Source: JAEVLT01 sp050496765 (GTDB taxonomy: Bacteria > Bacillota > Bacilli > Bacillales > Cytobacillaceae). From it: a stretch of 64,000 bases of DNA. The notes under the pieces were generated by a model. The model saw nothing but the letters and a program-made list of their open reading frames with translations. It was not told the DNA's origin and did no database searches. Made by a program: the position numbers and the translations under genes. The DNA lies in contig NZ_JBNWEO010000018.1 of assembly GCF_050496765.1 (NCBI RefSeq), forward strand, positions 124,001 through 188,000, read 5' to 3'. This document shows, in pieces, positions 27,248-36,958 of this stretch (position 1 is its first letter; each line of letters starts with the position of its first letter).

Positions 27248-27556
27248 ATGTACGCAATTATCGAAACGGGCGGTAAGCAAATCCGTGTGGAAGAAGGCCA
27301 AGCCATCTACATTGAGAAGCTTAACGCTGAAGCAGGCGAAACCGTTACTTTTGACAAGGTTCTTTTCGTTGGTGGTGATAATGTAAAGGTAGGCAGCCCA
27401 TTAGTAGAAGGCGCTACGGTTACAGGAACTGTTGAAAAACAAGGCCGTCAAAAGAAAATCATTGTTTTCAAGTACAAAGCAAAGAAAAACAATCGCAAAA
27501 AGCAAGGTCATCGTCAGCCTTATACAAAAGTTGTTATCGGCAAAATCAATGCCTAA
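27248..27556 (+). CDS. rplU: 50S ribosomal protein L21
   Basis: Component of the large ribosomal subunit binding 23S rRNA domains. 102 residues, complete: [20 protein letters not shown] at the N-terminus and the basic segment [20 protein letters not shown] at the C-terminus are typical. ATG 27248 is used rather than GTG 27239, because AAGGAGGTG lies 7 bases before it and all L21 proteins begin with MYAI. First gene of the conserved rplU-prp-rpmA operon. Confidence 0.98.
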   Translation: MYAIIETGGKQIRVEEGQAIYIEKLNAEAGETVTFDKVLFVGGDNVKVGSPLVEGATVTGTVEKQGRQKKIIVFKYKAKKNNRKKQGHRQPYTKVVIGKINA

Positions 27557-27571
27557 GGTGCTGGAAAATCG

Positions 27572-27904
27572 ATGATCCAAATAACGATTAATCGTACAAA
27601 ATCCGGAATCATTCATTCGTTTACGCTTGAAGGTCATGCCGACTTTGCAGATCACGGTGAAGACATTGTTTGCGCAGGAGCCTCTGCCGTTTCCTTTGGC
27701 ACTGTTAACTCGGTCATCAAGTTAACCGGTGTGGAACCGGACATTGAAATGGGGGAAGGCGGCTTTCTCCACTGCGTCATTCCGAAGGGACTTTCGGAAG
27801 AAATTCAAGAGAAAGTACAACTGCTGCTTGAAGGAATGATCGTGTCACTGCAAACGATTGAACAGGATTACGGAAAGCACATAAAAATTACCTTCAAACA
27901 ATAG
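27572..27904 (+). CDS. prp: Ribosomal-processing cysteine protease Prp
   Basis: Cleaves the N-terminal extension of ribosomal protein L27, an essential step in Firmicutes with extended L27. 110 residues. The catalytic pair is visible as His22 (LEGHADFA) and Cys34 (VCAGASA), at the positions known from Staphylococcus Prp. Called ysxB in B. subtilis. Placed between rplU and rpmA, its substrate gene. AAGGTG precedes ATG 27572. Confidence 0.95.
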   Translation: MIQITINRTKSGIIHSFTLEGHADFADHGEDIVCAGASAVSFGTVNSVIKLTGVEPDIEMGEGGFLHCVIPKGLSEEIQEKVQLLLEGMIVSLQTIEQDYGKHIKITFKQ

Positions 27905-28207
<303 letters not shown>

Positions 28208-28218
28208 GCTGCCCGAAA

Positions 28219-28254
28219 GAAAACTCTAACCGATCGGTTAGAGTTTTCTTTTTT
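28219..28254 (+). terminator. Terminator of the rplU-prp-rpmA operon
   Basis: Long stem GAAAACTCTAACC / GGTTAGAGTTTTC (28219-28248) followed by a T run. A second weaker hairpin CTGCTT/GAAGCAG with six T stands at 28316-28339, upstream of spo0B. Confidence 0.93.
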
Positions 28255-28388
28255 CCTCTGCTTGATTTTTTAGGAAAAGGATGAACAGGGAGATTCTTCA
28301 ACAATCTTCGGAAAACTGCTTACGTGAAGCAGCTTTTTTGTTATACTAACAGCAAACAGTTTTGCAGGGATTATCTAGGAGTGCTTGT

Positions 28389-28922
28389 ATGGAAAAAGAA
28401 TGGAATATTATCGAGGTGCTGCGCCACTCTCGCCATGATTGGCTGAATAAACTGCAATTAATCAAAGGAAATTTAGATTTAAATCGAATTGATCGGGCAA
28501 AAGCGATTATTGATGAAATTGTTGTCGAATCGCAAAACGAATCGAGGCTGTCCAATTTGCAGCTGCCGGCTTTTGCTGCATTGTTAATGAAAGCAAACTG
28601 GGAAAACTATTTGTTTCAAGTGGAATATGAAATCCTGGAGGATACAAATGCAATCCGTGTTAATGAACGTGAACTTGTTACATGGGCGAATTTGTTTTTC
28701 GACAGTTTAAACGCATCAGTAGCAATGGAGGCAGAAAATCTTTTGGCGATTACCATTGTTCCGCTTAAAGAAGGGGCTCGGTTCTTTTTTGATTTTCGCG
28801 GAATAATAAAGGAGAAAGAACGGATTGAACAGTTCCTGATTGATGTCAGCCGATTTGCAATCGAAACATCTGTAAAGGAATTTACTGAGCATGAACTCGC
28901 AGTAGAAGTTTATAGCCCCTAA
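28389..28922 (+). CDS. spo0B: Sporulation phosphotransferase Spo0B
   Basis: Passes phosphate from Spo0F to Spo0A in the sporulation phosphorelay. 177 residues. The phosphorylated histidine is His16 within HSRHDWLNKLQLIKGNLD, corresponding to His30 of B. subtilis; the four-helix dimerisation hairpin (about 1-60) is followed by a degenerate kinase-like domain. ATG 28389 has TAGGAG just before; the longer frame from TTG 28362 is not needed. It is upstream of obg, as in B. subtilis. Confidence 0.95.
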   Translation: MEKEWNIIEVLRHSRHDWLNKLQLIKGNLDLNRIDRAKAIIDEIVVESQNESRLSNLQLPAFAALLMKANWENYLFQVEYEILEDTNAIRVNERELVTWANLFFDSLNASVAMEAENLLAITIVPLKEGARFFFDFRGIIKEKERIEQFLIDVSRFAIETSVKEFTEHELAVEVYSP

Positions 28923-30284
<1,362 letters not shown>

Positions 30285-30308
30285 TCTTTTGGAGCTTGAG
30301 GTGAAGAG

Positions 30309-30764
30309 ATGGGAACAGATCCATTCGATAAGAAGTTTTATTTGGTTCGGGAAGATGTTTTACCTGAAGCGATGAAAAAAACGCTTGAGGTAAAAGAATT
30401 GCTTGAAAGGGGAAAAGCCGAATCCGTTTGGGAGGCGGTTCATCGTGTTGACTTAAGCCGAAGCGCCTTCTACAAATACCGTGATACCGTTTTCCCATTT
30501 TCAACAATCCAAAAGGAACGGTTGATTACGCTTTTTTTTCACCTTGAGGATCGCTCTGGCACCCTTTCGCAGCTCTTAAGTGTCGTCGCGACATCTGGCT
30601 GCAATGTGCTAACCATCCACCAAACAATCCCGCTGCAAGGGCGGGCAAATGTAACGCTGTCATTGAACACATCCGATATCCGTATGGAAATTGATGATTT
30701 ACTTGCAGAGCTCCGCAAACTCGAGTTTGTGGAGAAAGTGGAAGTGCTTGGGACAGGGGCATAG
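30309..30764 (+). CDS. pheB: ACT-domain protein PheB
   Basis: Small protein with an N-terminal helical region (about 10-65, [20 protein letters not shown]) and a C-terminal ACT domain (about 72-150, [20 protein letters not shown]). ACT domains bind amino acids; PheB is thought to act with the phenylalanine pathway, but its precise function is not settled. 151 residues, usual size. It lies between obg and pheA as in B. subtilis. GAGGTGAAGAG precedes ATG 30309. Confidence 0.92.
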   Translation: MGTDPFDKKFYLVREDVLPEAMKKTLEVKELLERGKAESVWEAVHRVDLSRSAFYKYRDTVFPFSTIQKERLITLFFHLEDRSGTLSQLLSVVATSGCNVLTIHQTIPLQGRANVTLSLNTSDIRMEIDDLLAELRKLEFVEKVEVLGTGA

Positions 30765-30805
30765 ACAAACTAGTATCAGCTGTACCGGCAAAGGAGAGAG
30801 CAATA

Positions 30806-31663
30806 GTGAAAGTAGGTTATTTTGGCCCAAAGGCTACCTTTACCGAATTGGCGGTAAACCATTTTTTTCCTGATTTAGAGCACCAGCCCTACCGGACCAT
30901 TCCCGACTGCATTGATGCAGCTGTCAATCAGGAAGTGGCATATGCCGTTGTTCCGGTAGAGAATGCCTTAGAAGGTTCGGTTCCAATTACGCTTGATTAT
31001 TTAACGCGCGAAGTGGAAATTCCGATCATTGGCGAGATCACTGCACCAATCCGCCAGCACTTTATGGTGCATCCAGTGAATGGAGATGACTGGAAAGAGA
31101 CAGAGAAAATTTACAGCCATTCGCATGCAATTGCACAATGCCATAAATTTTTACATAAATACTTTAAAGAAGCATCGATTGAAAGTGTGGCATCGACCGC
31201 TGCTGCAGCCATCATGGTAAAGGATCAGCCTGAAATGAAACTGGCGGCCATTGCCAATGAACAAGCAGCAAAGGAGTATGGTTTGACCATTGTTCAACGA
31301 GATATCCATGATTTTGATTATAACCATACTCGCTTTGTCATTCTTTCGAAGACGGACTTTGACCATGAATTGAAGCATGAAGGCTTTTTAGGTGATAAAA
31401 CAACCATTATGGTGACCCTCCCTGACGACTATGCAGGAGCACTTCATCAAGTGTTATCTGCCTTTGCTTGGCGAAAAATCAATCTTTCCAAGATTGAATC
31501 GCGGCCGATGAAAACAGGGATTGGAAATTATTTCTTCATTATTGATCTTGATATGATGCTGGATGATGTATTAATTCCGGGAGCAATCGCGGAATTAGAG
31601 GCGCTCGGCTGCGGGGTAAAATTGCTGGGCAGCTATCCTTCGTACTTAATTGATTTTAAATAA
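30806..31663 (+). CDS. pheA: Prephenate dehydratase
   Basis: Converts prephenate to phenylpyruvate in phenylalanine synthesis. 285 residues: N-terminal PDT domain (GPKATFTELA, the Thr-Arg-Phe motif in NHTRFVIL) and C-terminal ACT domain (about 198-280) with ESRP in IESRPMKTGIGNYFFIIDLD for feedback control by phenylalanine. Start is GTG 30806, preceded by AAGGAGAG; no chorismate mutase domain is fused. Terminator at 31695 closes the operon. Confidence 0.95.
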   Translation: MKVGYFGPKATFTELAVNHFFPDLEHQPYRTIPDCIDAAVNQEVAYAVVPVENALEGSVPITLDYLTREVEIPIIGEITAPIRQHFMVHPVNGDDWKETEKIYSHSHAIAQCHKFLHKYFKEASIESVASTAAAAIMVKDQPEMKLAAIANEQAAKEYGLTIVQRDIHDFDYNHTRFVILSKTDFDHELKHEGFLGDKTTIMVTLPDDYAGALHQVLSAFAWRKINLSKIESRPMKTGIGNYFFIIDLDMMLDDVLIPGAIAELEALGCGVKLLGSYPSYLIDFK

Positions 31664-31694
31664 CACAAATGGAGCAACACGGCCAAAAGGGATG

Positions 31695-31729
31695 GATAGA
31701 AGCAAACATCAATTGCTTCTATCTTTTTT
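31695..31729 (+). terminator. Terminator of pheA
   Basis: Eleven-base-pair stem GATAGAAGCAA (31695-31705) / TTGCTTCTATC (31713-31723) with six T. Confidence 0.92.
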
Positions 31730-31737
31730 AGCTAATT

Positions 31738-31876
31738 TATATGGATAAATTCTGAACGGACGATGGACAGGACGTCCTAGTCAGGCGAGTGCCACAGGAT
31801 GTGGCAGGTATACGAGCGTGGTAAATTCAACTACGCCTCTGTCTTCGTCCAAAGGACTCGCCAGTCGGCGAGTTTT
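31738..31876. repeat. Dispersed structured repeat, long copy
   Basis: Starts with the core TATATGGATAAATTCTGAA (31738-31756) and ends with CCTCTGTCTTCG and a hairpin ACTCGCC/GGCGAGT (31856-31873) followed by TTTT. In between are a palindrome AGGACGTCCT and the inverted repeat TGCCAC/GTGGCA, giving several stacked hairpins. Shorter copies sharing the start (and partly the end) lie at 18001 and 61006. No open reading frame of note. Confidence 0.6.
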
Positions 31877-31879
31877 CAT

Positions 31880-32422
31880 TTATTCACTTTCTACTATGAA
31901 ACCTGCATTCTTGAGAGCGATTTCTGCTTTAATTAGATTGTTTTCGCTGTTTGAGGTGATTGTATGCAAATGAAAGCCTTCTGTCAGTTCAGACAAATAG
32001 CTGGCTTTTGTCGCTTTGATTTTTTCCAAAAATTGCTTTACTTCTTGCCGGTTCGAAACCATAATGGATGCGGTAAGGTCGCCGTAGATCGGATGCTCAA
32101 CCCGGACATCCTTGACGGTTACTCCATGGTCAACCAAAATAGTTAACTCTTTTTCCGTATCACGAGGCAAGTGCTTGCAAGCAATTGTTTTTTCAAATTG
32201 CGGCGGCGTTGATGCTTGCTGTAAATAAATATACCCTTGGCTTGTGGCAATGATCGGTTCATTTTTTGCTTTTAAGAGAGTGATGTCGCCGACGATCACT
32301 TGTCTGCTGACATTTGTTTGTTCTGCAAGTTCGCTTCCGGTAATTGGCGAGGGGCTGTTTTTTAGTTGTTGCAGGATCCATGCCCTTCTCTCATCCCCCA
32401 ACAATTTTTTTGCTTCTGTCAT
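31880..32422 (-). CDS. niaR: Transcriptional repressor of NAD biosynthesis NiaR
   Basis: Nicotinate-responsive repressor controlling the nad genes and niacin uptake. 180 residues: winged-helix domain (about 8-62, ITGSELAEQTNVSRQVIVGD) and the ligand-binding 3H domain (about 75-178) with conserved histidines in ACKHLPRD, VEHPIYGDL and FHLHTIT. Formerly yrxA. ATG 32422 follows GGGAGG. In B. subtilis the gene is next to nifS-nadBCA; here those genes are absent and safA follows directly, so NiaR must act on distant targets. Confidence 0.93.
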   Translation of the reverse strand: MTEAKKLLGDERRAWILQQLKNSPSPITGSELAEQTNVSRQVIVGDITLLKAKNEPIIATSQGYIYLQQASTPPQFEKTIACKHLPRDTEKELTILVDHGVTVKDVRVEHPIYGDLTASIMVSNRQEVKQFLEKIKATKASYLSELTEGFHLHTITSNSENNLIKAEIALKNAGFIVESE

Positions 32423-32653
32423 TTATTGAAAACCTCCCACTATTCTTTACCTGCTTTTTATTCTACCATATCCCCGCCAAATTTTAAGAATTGCCTTTTA
32501 GTACAAAGTAAATCCAGCATATGGATAAGCGGTATGTACGCGGAGCTCCATCCATCCTATTTGTTATTTTTCATTCCACTCTATTCAAAGACTTGCAAGG
32601 AAAAAAGTCCGAATCATAAATGCGGAAAAAAAATCATAAGTTTTTGTGTAGAT

Positions 32654-32684
32654 CATTAGCACTTTGCCCATTTTCACATACACT
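32654..32684 (+). promoter_or_regulatory. Candidate sigma-E promoter of safA
   Basis: CATACACT (32677-32684) is a perfect sigma-E -10; the -35 (CATTAG, 32654-32659) is weaker and its spacing is long. safA is sigma-E controlled in B. subtilis. The rest of the 294-base niaR-safA gap shows no gene. Confidence 0.45.
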
Positions 32685-32716
32685 ATATGGACTTATGCCA
32701 TAGGAGGGAAATCAGA

Positions 32717-34426
32717 GTGAAGATCCATATCGTACAGAAAGGGGATACTCTTTGGAAGATCGCCAAGAAGTACGGCGTGAATTTTGAAGAGCTGAAAAAG
32801 ATGAACTCACAGCTCAGCAACCCTGATATGATAATGCCCGGAATGAAAGTGAAAGTTCCTACATCTGGTGGGATGATTAAAAAAGAGGCACCAATGGGAA
32901 CAAAACCGGGAACGGAAATCCATAAAGGGGTAAAAAAAGAAATACCGCTTGAGCACCCGTTTGCGAAAGAAAAGCCGATGCCTGCACCAATTGAAGAAGC
33001 TCCGGTAAAGGAAGTGCCTATATTAAAAGAAGCGCCAAAAGCACCATATACTCCTAAAATGCCTCTGCCAGTTATTCCTGAAATCGATATTAACAACTAT
33101 TATATGATGAATATGGCGAATATGACAGTTCAGCCGCCGCCACAGCCACAGCCGCAGCTTCCGCCAAAACCGGTTAATATTCTTCCGGAAGTAAAAGAGG
33201 TTCCGAAAAAAGAAATGCCTCAGCCAGTTGTGGAAAAACCGCCTGTGGAATTGCCTCCACAAGCTGAACAGCCGGTTTGTCAAGATTATTGTGTACCTGT
33301 TACACCTGTTTTGCCTGGACCTGGTTTTTGTCCGCCAGAGTATCCACCGCAGCCCATGATGCCCATTCAGCAAGTTCCATATAACCCGGCCATCCCCTAT
33401 GGGGTGATGCCAGAAGCACCTGTTCCAGCTCAACCTATTGCAGGTGCCTCATTCGTGCCGCCACAATACGAAGATGAATCTTCATCCTCGTTTATGCCGC
33501 AAATGCCCATCAATTCAATGGCTGGTGCGGTGCCAGGAACAGGAATGCAAGGCTATATGATGAACCCGCAAGGTATGCCAATGCAGGGAATGGAAGGTCA
33601 GTACCCAATGATGGACCCGCAAGGTATGCCAATGCAGGGAATGGAAGGGCAATATCCAATGATGAACCCGCAAGGTATGCCAATGCAGGGAATGGAAGGG
33701 CAATATCCAATGATGAACCCGCAAGGTATGCCAATGCAGGGAATGGAAGGGCAGTACCCAATGATGAACCCGCAAGGCATGCCAATGCAAGGAATGGAAG
33801 GTCAGTACCCAATGATGAACCCGCAAGGCATGCCAATGCAAGGGATGGAAGGTCAGTACCCAATGATGAACCCGCAAGGCATGCCAATGCAGGGAATGGA
33901 AGGTCAGTACCCAATGATGAACCCGCAAGGCATGCCAATGCAAGGGTATCCTGAATATCCTTCGGGCTACTCTACAGGCAGAGAGCCGGTTCAAAGGACG
34001 ATGTATCCAACTCCATATGGCAGCCCGGGAATCGCTGCGCCATATGCACCAGCCGGCATGATGTATCCTTATGGCCAACCGACATATGGATATCCGCAAA
34101 TGGGGACAATGTACCCTGGATACGGTATGGGTGTAGGCGAATACGAATCACCGGATATGGATTCTCCGGAAGTTGGAAGCCAGCCTTACCCATTACAAGG
34201 GCAAATTCCTGTCAGCACAGGCGGATTAGGTGATTGCGGCTGCTCAGCACCTGTACAGCCGAACTTTATCCCGCCGACACCGCCGATCTATTCAGCACCA
34301 TACACAACACCAACCACCTTTGCCCAGCCGCCCTATATGAATCCATATGGAATGCCGCCGATGGGAACAGGATCTTATGCTATGCCGCGTTATGAAGCTG
34401 ATGGCTATGAAGAGGAAGATGATTAA
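32717..34426 (+). CDS. safA: Spore coat morphogenetic protein SafA, repeat-expanded
   Basis: Organises the inner coat and binds the cortex surface. 569 residues. LysM domain at about 1-48 (KIHIVQKGDTLWKIAKKYG) directs it to peptidoglycan. A Pro/Glu/Lys-rich region follows. From about residue 282 to 410 there are seven full and one partial copies of a 17-residue Met/Gln/Gly-rich repeat, then a Pro/Tyr/Gly-rich tail. GTG 32717 is the start: TAGGAGGG lies upstream and KIHIVQKGD is the usual SafA N-terminus. B. subtilis SafA is shorter and does not have this repeat as I know it. Its end overlaps the kinase gene. Confidence 0.93.
   Translation: MKIHIVQKGDTLWKIAKKYGVNFEELKKMNSQLSNPDMIMPGMKVKVPTSGGMIKKEAPMGTKPGTEIHKGVKKEIPLEHPFAKEKPMPAPIEEAPVKEVPILKEAPKAPYTPKMPLPVIPEIDINNYYMMNMANMTVQPPPQPQPQLPPKPVNILPEVKEVPKKEMPQPVVEKPPVELPPQAEQPVCQDYCVPVTPVLPGPGFCPPEYPPQPMMPIQQVPYNPAIPYGVMPEAPVPAQPIAGASFVPPQYEDESSSSFMPQMPINSMAGAVPGTGMQGYMMNPQGMPMQGMEGQYPMMDPQGMPMQGMEGQYPMMNPQGMPMQGMEGQYPMMNPQGMPMQGMEGQYPMMNPQGMPMQGMEGQYPMMNPQGMPMQGMEGQYPMMNPQGMPMQGMEGQYPMMNPQGMPMQGYPEYPSGYSTGREPVQRTMYPTPYGSPGIAAPYAPAGMMYPYGQPTYGYPQMGTMYPGYGMGVGEYESPDMDSPEVGSQPYPLQGQIPVSTGGLGDCGCSAPVQPNFIPPTPPIYSAPYTTPTTFAQPPYMNPYGMPPMGTGSYAMPRYEADGYEEEDD
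33560..33946 (+). repeat. 51-bp tandem repeat inside safA
   Basis: Seven complete 51-base units (starting 33560, 33611, 33662, 33713, 33764, 33815, 33866) and a 30-base partial unit at 33917. Each codes for MNPQGMPMQGMEGQYPM (MDPQ in unit 2). Copies differ mostly at silent sites (GGT/GGC, CAGGGA/CAAGGA), and units 3 and 4 are nearly identical, so recent slippage or recombination is likely. Confidence 0.97.
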
Positions 34427-35390
34427 CAATAACGGAGGCGATGATTATTCCAATCGTCTCCTTTCCTATTTAAACAGCCAATTTATTGAAAAAATAATAA
34501 GAATAGCGAAAATAAGGGACTATGTTTACATTGTTGAAACCGTTCAAAATAAATATGTAATAAAAGGCTATTCATCCTATAATAAATTAAGACTGCAAGA
34601 GGCTTTTACGGACACTTTAAAGAAAGAAGGATTCTTAAAAACCTATTCCTTTGTCCATCATCTCAGCAAAACGCCGCTGTCATTTGAAGGAAAATATTTT
34701 GGCTGCATGGACTACTTAGCTCCCGGCCGTAAATCATTTACGTTTTCAACCCATCGGAACCGATTGGATGGTTTGTCGGTAGTAGAGGAATTTCACCAAA
34801 TTACAGGTTCCGTTGTGCCGCGTTATCAAACATTGCTGCCGTTCAATGATATTCAGGCAAAATGGGAGGATCGGCTGAAACAATTCGAGCAAAATTATTC
34901 TTTGCTGCAACGTTTTTTAAAAGAAAAATACCATCAAGAAATGGTTCAATGGGGAGAATGGGCGTTAAATGGCATGAAAAAATATGCCGATTCTTTTGTA
35001 AAAGAGCCCTACGTTGTTTTGCATGGAGATGTAGCACACCATAACTTTTTGCTTGACAAAAAAGGAAGATTAAATTTAATTGATTTTGATTTGATCAGCA
35101 TTGGGCCGCCAGCGCTTGATTATCTGCAATATGCAAACCGGATACTGCCTTTTCTTGATTGGTCTTTAGCGGAGCTACATCGTTATCCGTCAATGATAAC
35201 AGGTTTAAAACAGCCTGCATTTTTGTATGCGCTTGCTTATCCAGCAGATATTTTTCGTGAATGGAATCGGGTCATCCGGGAAAAATCCTATATGAATCCG
35301 GCACAGTTCCAGCAGGTGATCGAATTAACGTTTGATCAGTATTCGCTAAGGAGAAAAATGGTTGAAACGTTAATGAAAGTAGTGAAGTAA
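34419..35390 (+). CDS. CotS/YsxE-like spore coat kinase-fold protein
   Basis: A 323-residue protein of the aminoglycoside-phosphotransferase/choline-kinase fold, the group that includes coat proteins CotS, CotI, YsxE and YutH. The catalytic loop HGDVAHHN is at residues 202-209 and the metal site IDFD near 221-224, so key kinase residues are present. No substrate is known for these coat kinases. The start is uncertain: ATG 34419 overlaps the safA end by 8 bases with GAAGAGGAAG before it. Coupling to safA supports a role in the spore coat. In B. subtilis ysxE sits upstream of valS, so this may be that gene or a paralogue. Confidence 0.8.
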   Translation: MINNNGGDDYSNRLLSYLNSQFIEKIIRIAKIRDYVYIVETVQNKYVIKGYSSYNKLRLQEAFTDTLKKEGFLKTYSFVHHLSKTPLSFEGKYFGCMDYLAPGRKSFTFSTHRNRLDGLSVVEEFHQITGSVVPRYQTLLPFNDIQAKWEDRLKQFEQNYSLLQRFLKEKYHQEMVQWGEWALNGMKKYADSFVKEPYVVLHGDVAHHNFLLDKKGRLNLIDFDLISIGPPALDYLQYANRILPFLDWSLAELHRYPSMITGLKQPAFLYALAYPADIFREWNRVIREKSYMNPAQFQQVIELTFDQYSLRRKMVETLMKVVK

Positions 35391-35433
35391 GGCTGTTAGT
35401 GGTGAATTAGCAGTGATGCAGCACAGTTGTAAA

Positions 35434-35464
35434 TGAATGAAAACCATTCCCTCGATACATGCTA
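35434..35464 (+). promoter_or_regulatory. Candidate sigma-G promoter of the YhcN-like lipoprotein
   Basis: TGAATG (35434-35439) and CATGCTA (35458-35464), 18 bases apart, resemble the forespore sigma-G/sigma-F pattern. The start codon is 49 bases downstream. Confidence 0.5.
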
Positions 35465-35512
35465 CAATTGAGCAGATTTTATGCTCAGATTGAACCTGAG
35501 GGGGGGTTCGCA

Positions 35513-36172
35513 TTGGCTCGAAAAATATGGATCATTCCAATCGTTGTTTTATTGGCAGCTGGGATAACGGGGTGTTCTGGAAATCAGCGTTCTGGTGCAA
35601 ATGAACAGTATAACGATAATGCCAGGCCAATGGGATATTATTCAAATGAAAACCATCCGAAAAACCAATCCGGACTATGGAACGATAATGATGGTCCATT
35701 AACAGAAATGATGGATCACACTTTTGGTGCAGAAGGCCAACTGGCAAAGAATCAGCAAAGAAGGCAGCTGCAAACAAGGGATGAAAATGGAAATCCACCA
35801 AACCCTACGGTCCCTTTGGCCAGTCATGACCAAACTTTTTTCAAACGGGATAATCGCTTTAGTACAGGGGATGCAAATTACCATGGACAGTTAAATCAGA
35901 ACATTGCCAACACCGGGTTTTCAACAGATCCGGCAACACATAAACAGCTGACAGACCAAGTTCGGCTAGCAGCAGAAAAAGTCCAAAATGTTCGAAAAGT
36001 TCGTTCGGTGATCTATGGTTCATCCGTGTTCATCTCTGTAGAACTGATGGATCAAGCGAAAGCAGCCGGGACAAAAAAAGCGATTCAAAAAGCGGTTTCA
36101 CCATACGTGGATGGTCGCAATGTCGATGTCGTCACAGATGAAGGAACGTTTACCCGGATGAGAAGCCGATGA
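35513..36172 (+). CDS. YhcN/YlaJ-family sporulation lipoprotein (CoxA position)
   Basis: A 219-residue lipoprotein: signal peptide ending LAAGITGC (lipid-modified Cys about residue 20), an Asn/Gln/Gly-rich spacer (about 25-125) and a C-terminal BON-like YhcN/YlaJ domain (about 130-219, VQNVRKVRSVIYGSSVFISVE). Family members are made in the forespore and are associated with the inner spore membrane or cortex. The start is TTG 35513, with GAGGGGGG 7 bases upstream. By order (safA - this gene - bofC) it takes the place of B. subtilis coxA. Confidence 0.85.
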   Translation: MARKIWIIPIVVLLAAGITGCSGNQRSGANEQYNDNARPMGYYSNENHPKNQSGLWNDNDGPLTEMMDHTFGAEGQLAKNQQRRQLQTRDENGNPPNPTVPLASHDQTFFKRDNRFSTGDANYHGQLNQNIANTGFSTDPATHKQLTDQVRLAAEKVQNVRKVRSVIYGSSVFISVELMDQAKAAGTKKAIQKAVSPYVDGRNVDVVTDEGTFTRMRSR

Positions 36173-36181
36173 GCGAAATGG

Positions 36182-36209
36182 TTAAGCGGCCCACAAGGCC
36201 GCTTAATTT
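36182..36209 (+). terminator. Terminator after the YhcN-like gene
   Basis: Perfect ten-base-pair stem TTAAGCGGCC (36182-36191) / GGCCGCTTAA (36197-36206) with three T. Confidence 0.8.
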
Positions 36210-36289
36210 GTGTGCAGTAATCGTATGAACTTACAGAAAAAGGATAAACTACGAATAGAAATTCATTATTAGGAAAGCGGGGGATTCAC

Positions 36290-36850
36290 ATGAGTCATAA
36301 TGCAGCAGTTCGTTCGGTTTGGATAGCAGCAATCGCTGTAAGTCTCTTCATGATCTTGCAAAGAGGACCTGAAGTCATGGCTGCAGGCTCTGTTAGCCAA
36401 TCGGCAGCCGATCACCCCCAGCAGCAAGCAGAACCCATCAGTTTAAAAGTGGTTTTAGAGCGGGTTTACCTTGATGGCGAGATGAGTGAAGAAACGATTC
36501 AGGAGCCTGTTACCTCTTTAGCTGACTTTTGGGCAAAGTATGACCAATGGGAGCTTTTGAGTAGTAATGAAACTGCGCTTGTTTTTCGGAAGCAAGTTGA
36601 CGATATCTCTCCTTTATCAAAAGCAAATGGCTATTTTGGGGTAACAGATAAGGGCATATTAACCATCTTTAATGGAAAGCCTGGCCAAGCGAGAATAATT
36701 CAATCTTTTTTTCAAATTGATATAAAAAAATTGGAGAGTTATAGGCAAAAAGAGCTTTTTAAAGGAATTCCAGTCAAAACAAAGGATCGGTACATAAAAG
36801 TATTGGAAACCTTTAAACCGTATTCCACTGGTGAAAAGCTGGGAAGATAA
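36290..36850 (+). CDS. bofC: BofC, forespore regulator of the sigma-K checkpoint
   Basis: Exported from the forespore into the intermembrane space, where BofC inhibits the protease SpoIVB and so delays sigma-K activation. 186 residues: signal peptide about 1-31 (MSHNAAVRSVWIAAIAVSLF), then the BofC domains with SLKVVLERVYLDGEMSEE and GYFGVTDKGILTIFNGKP. GGGGGA precedes ATG 36290. A GTATG at 36223 and TAAACTA further on vaguely resemble a sigma-G promoter. Followed by a terminator and ruvA, as in B. subtilis. Confidence 0.92.
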   Translation: MSHNAAVRSVWIAAIAVSLFMILQRGPEVMAAGSVSQSAADHPQQQAEPISLKVVLERVYLDGEMSEETIQEPVTSLADFWAKYDQWELLSSNETALVFRKQVDDISPLSKANGYFGVTDKGILTIFNGKPGQARIIQSFFQIDIKKLESYRQKELFKGIPVKTKDRYIKVLETFKPYSTGEKLGR

Positions 36851-36861
36851 TAAGATTTAAG

Positions 36862-36890
36862 CCAAGCAGAGCAAATCAGCTTGGTTTTTT
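36862..36890 (+). terminator. Terminator of bofC
   Basis: Stem CCAAGC (36862-36867) / GCTTGG (36879-36884) followed by six T. Confidence 0.75.
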
Positions 36891-36958
36891 ACTATTTTCA
36901 TTAAATATTGTATGTTAGAATGATATACAGCCATTTGTTTGAGGGAGAGAAGCAGACA

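Noticed and set aside
33560..33946. Regularly spaced repeats that might look like a CRISPR array.
   Set aside because: The units are directly adjacent without spacers, in frame, and encode the protein repeat of SafA.
33515..34099. Long reading frame of 194 residues on the minus strand opposite safA, and further frames there.
   Set aside because: It is the mirror of the 51-base tandem repeat; it has a repetitive His/Arg/Trp composition, no ribosome binding site and no family resemblance.
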